Below are positions 24,695-34,094 of a stretch of DNA of 64,000 nucleotides, in pieces. Location: positions 51,139 to 115,138 of the forward strand of contig DKKL01000007.1 in the NCBI GenBank assembly GCA_002455255.1, read 5' to 3'. The DNA is from Candidatus Tepidiaquacellales bacterium UBA6667 (GTDB lineage Bacteria; Bacteroidota; Ignavibacteria; Tepidaquicellales; Tepidaquicellaceae). Within the stretch, counting starts at the first letter, position 1; each line of letters begins with the position of its first letter. The notes under the pieces were generated by a model. The model was not told the origin of the DNA. It did no database searches and worked only from the letters and a program-made list of their open reading frames with translations. Made by a program: the position numbers and the translations under genes.

Positions 24695-25657
24695 ATGATA
24701 CTGAAAGCATATCCTGATTATAACAAAAAAGGTTTTGATATTAACGCTCCTTGTCCCGTTTGGCGCTGGCCCAATATGATAATTCACAATAAAACTAAGT
24801 CTGCTTATTATCCTGAACACACCGGACCTTTGACTGTGAAATTTGTAATTAAGGGATTTCAGCATTTTAAAACAAAAGAAAAGGAATTTGTTTTAGGTGC
24901 AGGAAATTATCTGATTTTAAATCAGGGACAGAAATATTCTGCTATGATAAATTCTGAAACTGAAGTGGAAGCTCTCGAAATTTTTTTCAGACCAGAATTT
25001 GCCGAACAAGTCTTGAGCAGTCTGATAGTGCCGGAAGATAAGTTACTTGAAAACCCCGAAATCATTTCTGAATTACCTGTGAGATTTATAGAAAGAATAC
25101 AGAAACAGGATATAATGCTTACAACCTCTATTATGAAATTCCGAATGGCTTCAGAAAATAATGTTGATGATGAAGACTGGTTTGAAGATGAATATTTTAC
25201 ATTTTTAAAAAATATGCTTGTATTGCATCGGAAGGTAAATGAACAGATAGCAAATATTTCTTCTTCAAAACTTTCAACCAAATTTGAAATTTTCAGAAGA
25301 CTGAATTTAGCAAAAGAATTTCTTGATGATTCCTTTTCCAATGAAATTAAAGTTGAAGATGCCGCAAAAATTGCATGCCTCTCTTTGTTTCATTTCATAA
25401 GAACCTTTAAAAATACATATGGAGATACGCCAAAACAATATATCATCAAAAAAAGATTATCTAAAGCATCCGGCTTATTAATGCATACTGATTTATCAGT
25501 TACTCAAATTTGTTTTGAAATTGGTTTTAACAGTTTAAGTACTTTTAGTTGGTTATTTAAACAAAAATTTGGGTTATATCCTGAAGAATTACGAAACTCA
25601 TACCAAAGTTTTCTTATTAGATTTAAAAATCTAAAACCTGAAAAACAAAAGTTTTAA
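24695..25657 (+). CDS. AraC-family transcriptional regulator
   Basis: The 320-residue product has an N-terminal cupin-like sensor part (about 40-120; AGNYLILNQGQKYS) and a C-terminal AraC DNA-binding domain (about 200-305). The latter holds two helix-turn-helix units: VEDAAKIACLSLFHFIRTFK and the signature VTQICFEIGFNSLSTFSWLF followed by FGLYPEELR. It precedes the VOC gene by about 90 bases on the same strand and may regulate it. It also diverges from the TPP riboswitch, so the 100-base AT-rich gap holds both promoters. Confidence 0.9.
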   Translation: MILKAYPDYNKKGFDINAPCPVWRWPNMIIHNKTKSAYYPEHTGPLTVKFVIKGFQHFKTKEKEFVLGAGNYLILNQGQKYSAMINSETEVEALEIFFRPEFAEQVLSSLIVPEDKLLENPEIISELPVRFIERIQKQDIMLTTSIMKFRMASENNVDDEDWFEDEYFTFLKNMLVLHRKVNEQIANISSSKLSTKFEIFRRLNLAKEFLDDSFSNEIKVEDAAKIACLSLFHFIRTFKNTYGDTPKQYIIKKRLSKASGLLMHTDLSVTQICFEIGFNSLSTFSWLFKQKFGLYPEELRNSYQSFLIRFKNLKPEKQKF

Positions 25658-25743
25658 TAATTTAGCAAAATTCAAGAAGTCATTAATTCTTAATACTGCT
25701 ATTTTTGATTAAAACTAAATTTAAAATAGGAGACTATAAAAAA

Positions 25744-26109
25744 ATGGCAAGTGCAATTAATTGGTTTGAAATTCCTGCAGTGGATTTTGAACGAGGGTTT
25801 AAATTTTACAGTGCAATATTCGGTTCAGAATTAACAAAAATGGATATGAACGGATATTTAATGGGATTTTTCCCTGCTGAAAAAGGTGTTGGTGGTGCAA
25901 TAGTTTCAGGTGAAGGAATGGAACCTTCGCAAAACGGAGTTATGGTTTATCTTAATGGTGGTGATGATTTATCTGATATGCTTGCAAAGGTGGAACCTGC
26001 CGGTGGAAAAGTTGTCGTTCCAAAAACTCAGATTACCCCTGAAATTGGTTATTTCGCAGTTTTCATTGACACTGAAGGTAACAAAGTTGCAATGCACTCA
26101 CCTAAATAA
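25744..26109 (+). CDS. VOC-family (glyoxalase-like) protein
   Basis: The 121-residue product has one vicinal-oxygen-chelate domain with two beta-alpha-beta-beta-beta units: INWFEIPAVDFERGFKFYSAIFG, split after D16, and EIGYFAVFIDTEGNKVAMHS. I place the start at 25744, after AGGAGA; a TTG at 25705 would add an unlikely 13-residue leader. The family spans glyoxalases, dioxygenases and antibiotic-binding proteins; the final Glu typical of a metal site is replaced by His-Ser, so catalysis is uncertain. A strong terminator follows directly. Confidence 0.85.
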   Translation: MASAINWFEIPAVDFERGFKFYSAIFGSELTKMDMNGYLMGFFPAEKGVGGAIVSGEGMEPSQNGVMVYLNGGDDLSDMLAKVEPAGGKVVVPKTQITPEIGYFAVFIDTEGNKVAMHSPK

Positions 26110-26120
26110 TTTTTTTATTT

Positions 26121-26149
26121 CGTTCCGGATTTTCCGGAACGGTTTTTTT
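26121..26149 (+). terminator. Rho-independent terminator after VOC gene
   Basis: A perfect 8-bp stem, CGTTCCGG at 26121-26128 with CCGGAACG at 26134-26141, is followed by G and seven T. It lies 11 bases past the VOC stop and just ahead of the SRPBCC frame. Confidence 0.92.
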
Positions 26150-26159
26150 AAATTTTAAT

Positions 26160-26657
26160 ACGATTAAAGAATTTAATTGGTCCGAATTTTCAAGAAAAAT
26201 TGCCGTTAAAAAATCAATAACTGATTTATATAATTGGTGGGTTACATCGGGTAACCTTGAGAAGTTTTTTTTAAGAAGGGCTGATTTTTATGATGAAAAA
26301 GGAAATGTGCGTAAGAAAGATGAGGTTTGTAAACCCGGCGATTCTTATGAATGGGAGTGGTATGGATATAATGTGGTTGAGAAAGGAAAAGTAATTAGTC
26401 TAAATGGTAAAGATGAATTTAAATTTACTTTTGCAGGTGACTGTATAGTTACTGTGAGATTTTACGAAAAAGATAATTATACAGTTGTGGAAATTACACA
26501 ATCTAATATCAAAACTGATGATAAACATAAAGCAAATATCTATGTTGACTGTTCGATTGGCTGGCAGTTTTATCTTTGCAATATTAAATCAATAGCTGAA
26601 GCGGGTTTTGATTTACGAATTAAAGATCCGGATTTTATAAGCTTAAATTCAAATTAA
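26160..26657 (+). CDS. SRPBCC/AHSA1-family protein with non-canonical start codon
   Basis: The intact frame reads (start)-IKEFNWSEFSRKIAVKK, then DLYNWWVTSGNLEKFF, YEWEWYG and GWQFYLCNIKSIAEAG, a full AHSA1-type START/SRPBCC fold of about 166 residues. The first plausible codon is ACG at 26160 (ATT at 26163 is the alternative); no ATG, GTG or TTG occurs in frame until GTG at 26307, which would delete the first third of the fold. ATG to ACG by one base is the simplest explanation, or genuine ACG/ATT initiation. Homologues bind hydrophobic ligands or partner with Hsp90. DinB follows by 4 bases. Confidence 0.65.
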   Translation, partial: TIKEFNWSEFSRKIAVKKSITDLYNWWVTSGNLEKFFLRRADFYDEKGNVRKKDEVCKPGDSYEWEWYGYNVVEKGKVISLNGKDEFKFTFAGDCIVTVRFYEKDNYTVVEITQSNIKTDDKHKANIYVDCSIGWQFYLCNIKSIAEAGFDLRIKDPDFISLNSN

Positions 26658-26661
26658 AAGT

Positions 26662-27099
26662 ATGAATATAGAATTAATCACAACATATAAATTTAATCTG
26701 GTAACTTTACAAAGAAATCTTGATGGTATTTCTCAGGAAGATTCTTTGATTACTCCCTCAAATGGTGGTGCTTGTATTAATTGGATTTTAGGACATATTA
26801 TGATTTCAAGAAATGATATTTTAGAATTATTAAATCAGACAAAAATAATCCCTGAGCATTACGAAAAATATTATGCAAGGGAAACTAATAACAGAGTCAT
26901 CTTAAATCCTGAAAATATATCCGTTATATTGGATTTAATTAATAAAACTCAGGATATAATAATGAATGAACTTGAAAATAAAAATGATTTAACCGAAAAG
27001 CAAAGGAAAGATATAGCATTTTTTGGTTTTCACGAATCATATCACTGTGGACAAATTGGTTTATTACGCAGAGTAGTTGGAAAACCGGGAGCTATTTAA
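26662..27099 (+). CDS. DinB-family protein
   Basis: The 145-residue product has a four-helix DinB/YfiT fold: NGGACINWILGHIMISRNDI carries the first metal-type His, and FHESYHCGQIGLLRR (about 125-139) the other two. The three-His metal site resembles that of bacillithiol- and glutathione-linked transferases in the superfamily. It sits 4 bases after the SRPBCC gene and converges with a T9SS gene at a 4-base gap. Small clusters of VOC, SRPBCC and DinB genes are common in Bacteroidota; a shared task is not established. Confidence 0.86.
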   Translation: MNIELITTYKFNLVTLQRNLDGISQEDSLITPSNGGACINWILGHIMISRNDILELLNQTKIIPEHYEKYYARETNNRVILNPENISVILDLINKTQDIIMNELENKNDLTEKQRKDIAFFGFHESYHCGQIGLLRRVVGKPGAI

Positions 27100-27103
27100 T
27101 AGT

Positions 27104-28324
27104 CTATTTTATTAACATCATTTTTTTAACTTCAGAAAATTTTTCTGCTTCTAATTTATAAAAATATATTCCGCTTGGTAAATCTCCGGCATAAAAAGTA
27201 ACAGAGTGTGTTCCTTTTCTTAAAAATGTTTTAACGGGATTTGAAACTTCTTCACCTGTAGAATTATAAATCTTTAAATTTATATTTCCATCATTAGGAA
27301 TTGAAAATGAAATTTCAGTTTGAGGATTAAATGGGTTTGGATAATTTTGTGATAATGTGTAATTTGTAATTGATTCTTCGTTTGAAATAATTTTTGTCAA
27401 TCCTCCGGCATTTTCAGTTTTCACAATTATTCCGAATCCACCCACTATCCATCCTGTATTTTGATTGATGAATTCTATTTCGAGCAATCTTCCAAAAGGA
27501 ATTCCTGAAACATAATTCCAATTGGTTCCTCCGTTCGTTGTTACAATAGTTTTTCCGTTTTCTCCTGCACACCAACCCGTGTTTACATTTATAAATTTCA
27601 AACAAAAGTAAGCATCTTCCATTACATTTCTTTGCACCTCCCAATTAGCACCTCCATCTGTAGTTTTTGCAACATATCCTCTATAACCGCAAACATATCC
27701 TGTTTGTTCATTTAAAAACTGAACATCATACATAATTTTAAATTCACTTGTTGTGTGAATTGATAACCAACTTAATCCGCCATCCGTTGTCTTATCAATC
27801 TGTGAATTTCCACTTCCGGTATATTTAGTACGGTAGCCTGTAGTTCCATTTAAAAAAGTAACATCATCTGCCGGTTCATTGGATATAAGTTCCCAGTTCA
27901 TTCCTGCATTTGTAGTTTTATACAATCTGTTTGAAGAACACCAACCTGTTTGTGAATTTAAAAAAAATAATTTTTGTCCCTGACCGAAAATCGGAAAATG
28001 TTCTGACCACGTTATTCCTCCGTCACTTGTTCTTAAGATATAACTTTCTGTAGAAGCTATATACCCTGTTAAATCATTTAAAAACCAAACAGAGTTTAAA
28101 TTATCAGCTGTTCCGGGTCTGGATATATCTATCCAATTCAAACCACCATTAGTTGTTTTTTTGATAAGATTTCCATAACCGCAAACATATCCTGTTTGAG
28201 AATTTGGAAATGAACAGGAAAAAATGTTAAATGAATTTGTGGGGTGTTGGTTTATCCATTGTGAGGATAATTCGTTGCAATAAATCAGCCCGTATAATAA
28301 AAAAAGGATTACAAATTTTTTCAT
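27104..28324 (-). CDS. Secreted YCF48/BNR-repeat protein with T9SS sorting domain
   Basis: The 406-residue product has a signal peptide (1-21) and seven or so repeats of the form LNxxTGYVCGxxGxxxKTTDGGxxW (for example KTTNGGLNW, KTTDGGANW, VTTNGGTNW). They predict a seven-bladed propeller like YCF48/sialidase BNR folds. The final 85 residues are a type A sorting domain starting SQNYPNPFNPQTEI. It is clearly related to the gene at 34095-35309. The role is unknown; such proteins are surface-exposed. Confidence 0.86.
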   Translation of the reverse strand: MKKFVILFLLYGLIYCNELSSQWINQHPTNSFNIFSCSFPNSQTGYVCGYGNLIKKTTNGGLNWIDISRPGTADNLNSVWFLNDLTGYIASTESYILRTSDGGITWSEHFPIFGQGQKLFFLNSQTGWCSSNRLYKTTNAGMNWELISNEPADDVTFLNGTTGYRTKYTGSGNSQIDKTTDGGLSWLSIHTTSEFKIMYDVQFLNEQTGYVCGYRGYVAKTTDGGANWEVQRNVMEDAYFCLKFINVNTGWCAGENGKTIVTTNGGTNWNYVSGIPFGRLLEIEFINQNTGWIVGGFGIIVKTENAGGLTKIISNEESITNYTLSQNYPNPFNPQTEISFSIPNDGNINLKIYNSTGEEVSNPVKTFLRKGTHSVTFYAGDLPSGIYFYKLEAEKFSEVKKMMLIK

Positions 28325-28400
28325 AAGATTTTTCTTAATTAAATTTTATAATCCCCCTATAACTGTATAAACATACGATTAATTTTATTAATATAAAATA

Positions 28401-28435
28401 AAAAAACCTGTCACTTTTAAAATGAGACAGGTTTT
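28401..28435 (-). terminator. Terminator after Kelch-type T9SS gene
   Basis: A perfect 10-bp stem, AAAACCTGTC at 28403-28412 with GACAGGTTTT at 28426-28435, with a T run following on the minus strand. It is 24 bases past the stop at 28459. Confidence 0.88.
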
Positions 28436-28458
28436 ATTTAAAAATTTATTTATGTGAT

Positions 28459-29784
28459 TTATTTTATTAACATCATTCGTTTTATTTCTTTGAATCCGTT
28501 ATTTTCGAGGGTATAAAAATAGATGCCTGATGAAAATTGGCTTCCGTTGAAAATTAATTTATAAACACCGGGTGAAAGTATTTTGTTTATTAAAATACTA
28601 ACTTCATTTCCCAATGAATCATAAACTTTCAGTGTTGTGAAATCTGATTTTTTTATGCTAAACTCAATACTCGTTTCAGGGTTAAATGGATTAGGATAGT
28701 TTTGCATAAGTTTAAAAATTTCAGGAACTTCATTTGATATAACACTTATGTTTACGCTTGTCGTAGTATCTGTAAGTATCTGAACAGTATTCAGATAAGT
28801 TGCATTATAACCGCTTGCACAAATTAATTTCATAACTCCGTTGTTTAAAAAAACACTTCCGCTTTGACCTGTAGTCCATGCAGTCGGTTTATTTGGAAGT
28901 TGTGTCCAGATATCACTTCCGGGACTGTAATTATAACATTCATTCGATGGAAAAGAAAAAGAATTATCAGTACTTCCACCAGACATAATAATTCCTTTGT
29001 TTCCCCAATTATGAGCATCAAAAAAAGTTCTGGTTTGACCTGGAAATCTTGTACCCTGACGCCAGCTAATTTGACTTCTGTCTGATTGATTTATTACTCC
29101 AACATAAACACTGTCGAAAAACTGACCTGAACCAAATTGAGTTGTTCCACACATATATACTAATGTATCTCCGGTTATTGCAAAACCTCCAAAATTTCTT
29201 CTCCCAAAATTAGTGAAGGGAGTAGCCACTTTCCATGTTTTTGATTTAACATTTAACATATAAACTAATCCACCTCCAACAGAACCACTGAATCCACCGG
29301 CTATATAAATAATACTGTCCTGATATGAAACACCTTTTGCATCAACAATATCAATCGGACAATTTGGTAATGTTGACCAGATATTTTGATTCATATCTAA
29401 TTTATAAACAGTTTGTGTCCCAAATCCGGGTGGATTTATAACACCACCTATTATATATAGACTATCCCCAACAATTGCAGTTGCTGATCCTAAAAGTCCT
29501 GTTGGATGTGGAGCTAATGTATCCCATTGGGCAGTGTTCACATTAAATCTTTGTGTTTTTTTAATAACTAAATCATTTTGATCTCTCCCTGAAACTATAA
29601 TTAACCAACCATTACCATCTTTTGAATAAGAAGCTGTATTCCCTGCTCTCACTGATATTGGAATGATAGTGGATGATGTCCAAATGGGTACTGAAGTTGA
29701 AGAATTTGAATTAAAATTATAACCGGAAAATAAAAAAAATATAAAAATTGGGGATACTAAAAAAAGGTAGGTTTTTTTTAGCAT
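28459..29784 (-). CDS. Secreted Kelch-repeat protein with T9SS sorting domain
   Basis: The 441-residue product has a signal segment (1-20) and Kelch-like repeats such as VGDSLYIIGGV, YQDSIIYIAGGFSG, ITGDTLVYMCGT and GNKGIIMSGGS, with paired glycines followed by conserved aromatic spacing. A six-bladed propeller is likely. The sorting domain begins LMQNYPNPFNPETSI at about residue 358. It has no catalytic motif. It has a private terminator and about 125 bases upstream that would hold its promoter. Confidence 0.85.
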   Translation of the reverse strand: MLKKTYLFLVSPIFIFFLFSGYNFNSNSSTSVPIWTSSTIIPISVRAGNTASYSKDGNGWLIIVSGRDQNDLVIKKTQRFNVNTAQWDTLAPHPTGLLGSATAIVGDSLYIIGGVINPPGFGTQTVYKLDMNQNIWSTLPNCPIDIVDAKGVSYQDSIIYIAGGFSGSVGGGLVYMLNVKSKTWKVATPFTNFGRRNFGGFAITGDTLVYMCGTTQFGSGQFFDSVYVGVINQSDRSQISWRQGTRFPGQTRTFFDAHNWGNKGIIMSGGSTDNSFSFPSNECYNYSPGSDIWTQLPNKPTAWTTGQSGSVFLNNGVMKLICASGYNATYLNTVQILTDTTTSVNISVISNEVPEIFKLMQNYPNPFNPETSIEFSIKKSDFTTLKVYDSLGNEVSILINKILSPGVYKLIFNGSQFSSGIYFYTLENNGFKEIKRMMLIK

Positions 29785-29909
29785 GATATTTGTTTTTAGG
29801 TTTTTTGAATCATTGAATTTATATTAAATTTTAGAAATCAATGAATCGCGTTGTTTTTGATACGAATATCAAATTTCAAAGTTACGATAAAATTTGGAGT
29901 TGTTAAGTA

Positions 29910-30965
29910 TTAGATTTGATATATTTCCGGTTCGGGAGATAATTTGATGCTAAATTTATCTTCCACAGCATCAATTATTTTTGATGAAAATTCCATTAAT
30001 TGTTCTGATGTACCTTCGTAGTTGACTAATGCGAGTGTGTGATTATTAGAAATTCCAACTCCTTTATATCTGTAACCTTTATAAAAGCCTGATTTTTCAA
30101 TTAACCACGCGGCAGGTATTTTAAAACTTTGTTGAAATTTATAATATGGTGGATTTAAATTTTTATTGTCAGAAATAAATTTTGAAAATTTATCAGCTTC
30201 TAAAATCGGATTGGTAAAAAATGACCCGCAACTTTTCGTATTTCTAACATTTGGATCTATTACCATTGATTTCTGTTTTCTAATCGAAATTACAGTGTTT
30301 CTTATTATCGAAAGTTTTTCTTTTATTTCAGTTGATTTATTATACTGCGGATTAATTTCAATTGATTTAGATAGTTCAGGATATTTAATTTCAGGTTCTT
30401 TATTCTTCGAAAATTTAAGAACAACTGAAGTTATTATATATTTCCCTTTATCTCTGCCTTTGAATCTGCTTTGTCTGTAATCAAACTCACATTCTTCATT
30501 TGAGAAAATTTTTAATTCTTTTTTTTCAATATCAATGCACCTTACAGATTGAATAACATCTTTCACTTCCTGTCCATACGCACCAACATTTTGAATTGGT
30601 GTAGAACCTACATAACCGGGAATTCCTGATAGACATTCAATTCCTGCTAAACCTTCTGAATTACAATACTCAACCAACGAATCCCAATTCTCGCCTGATT
30701 GACATTCTAAAATTACATCATTTCCATTTTCAGCTTTTGAAACACCTTTTGTCTGAATATTTATGATTACGATTTTTAAATCTATATCCGGAAATACAAT
30801 ATTACTTCCGCCCGAAAGTATATAGAAAGGTAAGTTTTTGTTGCGGGAAAAATCAATTGCCTGAAATATTTCTTCAGTTGTTTCACATTCAATAAAATAT
30901 TTTGCTTTACCGCCTAAGGCAATTGTAGTTTTTGTTGAGAGTGGAAGGTCTTCATAAATTTTCAA
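29910..30965 (-). CDS. murB: UDP-N-acetylenolpyruvoylglucosamine reductase
   Basis: The FAD enzyme that makes UDP-N-acetylmuramate for peptidoglycan. The 351-residue product shows the FAD-binding stretch LSGGSNIVFPD, CLSGIPGYVGSTPIQNVGAYGQEV (split after Q) with flavin contacts, FDYRQSRFK, and the catalytic serine in KSCGSFFTNP. A catalytic glutamate lies in the C-terminal SPEPEIY. The tyrosine-containing insertion and length follow the type I (E. coli) form. Its start overlaps the preceding gene by 4 bases and it ends the hutU-led run. Confidence 0.94.
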   Translation of the reverse strand: MKIYEDLPLSTKTTIALGGKAKYFIECETTEEIFQAIDFSRNKNLPFYILSGGSNIVFPDIDLKIVIINIQTKGVSKAENGNDVILECQSGENWDSLVEYCNSEGLAGIECLSGIPGYVGSTPIQNVGAYGQEVKDVIQSVRCIDIEKKELKIFSNEECEFDYRQSRFKGRDKGKYIITSVVLKFSKNKEPEIKYPELSKSIEINPQYNKSTEIKEKLSIIRNTVISIRKQKSMVIDPNVRNTKSCGSFFTNPILEADKFSKFISDNKNLNPPYYKFQQSFKIPAAWLIEKSGFYKGYRYKGVGISNNHTLALVNYEGTSEQLMEFSSKIIDAVEDKFSIKLSPEPEIYQI

Positions 30966-31828
30966 TATATACTTTTTAATTTCTGATTTTTGCTGTTCAC
31001 TTCTTCTTTATATTTATCAGCATCTGAAAGTATATTTTTTGCTTTTACGCTTGCATCCTGAATACTCAAAACATTTTCAGAAATAACTTCTGTTATAAAA
31101 CTGATACATCTCGCCATCCACGTATCCACCATTGATCTATATTCTAAAAGTTCAGGATCTTGAAAAATTGCTTCATATTTTGAATCTAACATTTGTTGTC
31201 TTATGTCATTCAGATTTCTCAGATTTTTTTTCATAGATACAGAATTCTCAACTTTTGCTAATTCAAATTCACTTTCAAATTTACTTTCAAATCTTTGAAT
31301 CGTCGAGAAATATTCTTTACTTGTTACCTTGTCTTTAACTTTTTGCTCTTCCATTTTTTGAGCTTCAACAATCTTATTTTTTTCATCCTGTTCCAGCTGT
31401 TCCTTTAATTGTTCTGCTTTTTCTACATCTTCAATCTTATCTAACATCAGTTTCACTTCATTATAAAATTCATCAGATGGACTGACTTTTATTAAATATT
31501 CTTTTGAGTTTTTATAATCATTTACGTTGAATAGCCTTACACCGTTTATATAATTAATCTTAGACTGCGCCGAATTATATTCTCCAGACCCTTCCGGAAT
31601 ATTTTGAAACTGAATTAACGCCTGATCATAATTTCTTCGGGATAAAAATTCCATTCCCTTATCATATTTGGAAACATTAAAGACTGTAAACCAAAGAAAT
31701 CCGAGTATCACCATCACAAGAATAATAATGACGGTCATGAAAATGACCGTCTTATTACCCTGTTTTGTCATAATCTCAGTATCATACTTATCTTCGTTTA
31801 TATCTTTTTGACTAAAATTATCCTGCAT
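30962..31828 (-). CDS. Single-pass membrane protein with TPR-like and coiled-coil regions
   Basis: The 288-residue product has a 26-residue cytoplasmic start, one membrane helix (about 27-49), then an outer part. The latter contains a TPR-like block (MEFLSRRNYDQALIQFQNIP, LFNVNDYKNSKEYLIKVSP) and a highly charged helix from about 130 to 165 (EKAEQLKEQLEQDEKNK) that looks like a coiled coil. The family is unknown to me. It overlaps murB by 4 bases, which hints at a cell-envelope function, and lies 11 bases after the protease gene. Confidence 0.7.
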   Translation of the reverse strand: MQDNFSQKDINEDKYDTEIMTKQGNKTVIFMTVIIILVMVILGFLWFTVFNVSKYDKGMEFLSRRNYDQALIQFQNIPEGSGEYNSAQSKINYINGVRLFNVNDYKNSKEYLIKVSPSDEFYNEVKLMLDKIEDVEKAEQLKEQLEQDEKNKIVEAQKMEEQKVKDKVTSKEYFSTIQRFESKFESEFELAKVENSVSMKKNLRNLNDIRQQMLDSKYEAIFQDPELLEYRSMVDTWMARCISFITEVISENVLSIQDASVKAKNILSDADKYKEEVNSKNQKLKSIY

Positions 31829-31839
31829 ATATTAAAATT

Positions 31840-34092
31840 TTATTTCACCAGAATCATTCTCTTTGTATCTGTAAAATCCGGTGTTGTTAATCTGTAAAAA
31901 TATATTCCTGATGACATATTTATTGCATTCCAGTTGAAGTTATATACTCCTGCTCCTAATTGCTGATTTACAAGAATTGCAACTTCCCTGCCTGTCATAT
32001 CATAGATTGCTAAATTTACCTGTCCTGATTTTGCAATATCAAATTTTATATTTGTCTCCGGGTTAAAAGGATTAGGATAGTTTGTATATAATTTGAATTC
32101 AGTAGGTATTACTTCAGTAATTGTTTGAATTCCTACTGTTGTTCTTCTTAATGTCATAACTACGTTTGATGAATTTATCGAATCATTACCGTTAAATGCC
32201 GTTAAGTTCCACGTTGTTAATGCTTCTTCCTCCGGTAAAATTCCTAATTGAGTTGCAATATTATCAAGTTCAGGGAATGTAAAAGTTTTTATTGTATCCA
32301 TTCCGTTATTGTTACTTGTATAAATCAATGCAGTATTCGGATTTGAACCTCCTCTTCTGATTTTCCATTTATAATTAATAGTAGGTAGATTTCCTGATTT
32401 AGACCATACAAAATTTAATGTATCTGTCATGCTGCTCATTGTATTCACTCTTTTAAATGCGGGAGGATATAATGCATTTATAGATTGTAAATTATATAAA
32501 ATTGAAAATACTCCATTCACAGTATCTCCCTGTGATTGATTTGCATTATTATAAATTCTTATTAATGCCTGCTCGGTTGAATTCATTTCCGGAATTAACC
32601 AAGTATATAATCTGTCAGATGCATTTACATTGCTTGAAATATTTATCCAGTTTGATCCGTTATTTACAGAATATTGCAATGTAAAATTTCCTGTGAGAGC
32701 TGTTCCCCAGTAAATATTTAACTGGTTGCCAGTTCTGTATATCTCTCCACCATTTGGATATGTCATTAAGATTGATTCCGTTGCAGGGTTAATGCAGGAA
32801 GCAATCTCCGCTCTTATTCTTATCAATTCCTTTGGTTGAGTTCCAAACCCAAGTGATAAATTAATTCCCTGACTTGTTAAATGGCAATAGCTCATTATTG
32901 TTCCCTGTCTTGGAATTACAGGTCCGTTATAACAATTACCTTCGGTTTGATAACAACTGTCAATAGGTCCGCCAACCCATGAACAACTGTGAGTATGTGG
33001 AGATCCAAAATTATGTCCAAGCTCATGTGCTACAACCATAATATCCCATGAATATGTAGGTAAATTGCTTATTGGTCCGTTTGTATTGCTGAATCCATAT
33101 CCGTTTCCACTTGAAACATTAGCACAAAGTGCATTTAAGTAAGCAATACCACCTAAACCACCTGACCTTCTGCTGATTAAATGTGCCACTGTTCTCTGGA
33201 CACTTGTCTGTGTTGAGTTCCAGTGATTTCTAAACTGTGTTAATATTGCATTTGAGTTTGCACCTGTATATGGATCAGCAGTTGTCCAGATTCTTAAATA
33301 CGATGTGTTTAGTTTTACATTTACATCTTTAAGGTATAATGCAGTTACATATGCCATAATTTTAGCAACATAGTTAGTAACTGCAGTTTGATTTTGCTGA
33401 TAAATATTATTATAAGTTACATAATCAACATCTATTGCAATGTTTGCCTGTAACAAATCAAACAATCCGTTGTCTCTCTTGTTTGTTAGAATTTTGTTTA
33501 TCTCTTTTGCATAATCTTCACCAATGTTATCTTCTGTATGACAATGAAATTCATTTTGTTGTCTAAGGTCTGTATCTTTATATAATATATATTTTCCATT
33601 TAAAGAATTGTCATTAATTGTAGATTTACCCAAAATAAAATTTCCTTTATCATTTGACATCATAGCAAAAACTTCATCCTTTTCAAATGTTACTACAACC
33701 AATGAATTCTCAAGTCCCTTTATATACCCTTTATAAGAAATCGCTAAGTCTTTCGGAGTAAATGTTTCATTTCCGTTTTCTGTTCTTAAAACAAATTCAG
33801 CATTAGGAGGAAAAACTTCCAGCTTTTCAAGAAAAACTTCAATGTTCTGATTTGAATTTAAAGGTAATGTTATGTTTATTTTTTGAAGTTTAGAATTATA
33901 AATGTTAGTAAGTTCTGATTGATTTATAGAATAAACTTCTGCGTTATCTACAAGGTTATTTAATCTGCTGTAGTTAATACTGTTGTCATTCTGTATTAAA
34001 GTGAAAAGCGGATTGCTTCCTGCATTTTGTCCGAATGAAATATTTATTACTGCAAAAATAAATAAAAATGTGAGTAAAATAGTTTTTTTCAT
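31840..34092 (-). CDS. Secreted metzincin zinc metalloprotease with T9SS sorting domain
   Basis: The 750-residue product has a signal peptide (1-21), a propeptide-like region to about 200, then an M12/reprolysin-like catalytic domain with HELGHNFGSPH near 357-367 (three zinc His and the catalytic Glu) and a downstream MSYCH Met-turn. Conserved cysteines surround the site (HSCSW, IDSCYQTEGNC). A fibronectin/Ig-like stalk covers about 440-650. The C terminus is a type A sorting domain (YTNYPNPFNPETNI). It is predicted to act on proteins outside the cell. It lies 2 bases after another T9SS gene. Confidence 0.9.
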   Translation of the reverse strand: MKKTILLTFLFIFAVINISFGQNAGSNPLFTLIQNDNSINYSRLNNLVDNAEVYSINQSELTNIYNSKLQKINITLPLNSNQNIEVFLEKLEVFPPNAEFVLRTENGNETFTPKDLAISYKGYIKGLENSLVVVTFEKDEVFAMMSNDKGNFILGKSTINDNSLNGKYILYKDTDLRQQNEFHCHTEDNIGEDYAKEINKILTNKRDNGLFDLLQANIAIDVDYVTYNNIYQQNQTAVTNYVAKIMAYVTALYLKDVNVKLNTSYLRIWTTADPYTGANSNAILTQFRNHWNSTQTSVQRTVAHLISRRSGGLGGIAYLNALCANVSSGNGYGFSNTNGPISNLPTYSWDIMVVAHELGHNFGSPHTHSCSWVGGPIDSCYQTEGNCYNGPVIPRQGTIMSYCHLTSQGINLSLGFGTQPKELIRIRAEIASCINPATESILMTYPNGGEIYRTGNQLNIYWGTALTGNFTLQYSVNNGSNWINISSNVNASDRLYTWLIPEMNSTEQALIRIYNNANQSQGDTVNGVFSILYNLQSINALYPPAFKRVNTMSSMTDTLNFVWSKSGNLPTINYKWKIRRGGSNPNTALIYTSNNNGMDTIKTFTFPELDNIATQLGILPEEEALTTWNLTAFNGNDSINSSNVVMTLRRTTVGIQTITEVIPTEFKLYTNYPNPFNPETNIKFDIAKSGQVNLAIYDMTGREVAILVNQQLGAGVYNFNWNAINMSSGIYFYRLTTPDFTDTKRMILVK

Positions 34093-34094
34093 AT

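Noticed and set aside
25705..25743. TTG start 13 codons upstream of the VOC gene
   Set aside because: The ATG at 25744 is preceded by AGGAGA and begins exactly at the domain boundary.
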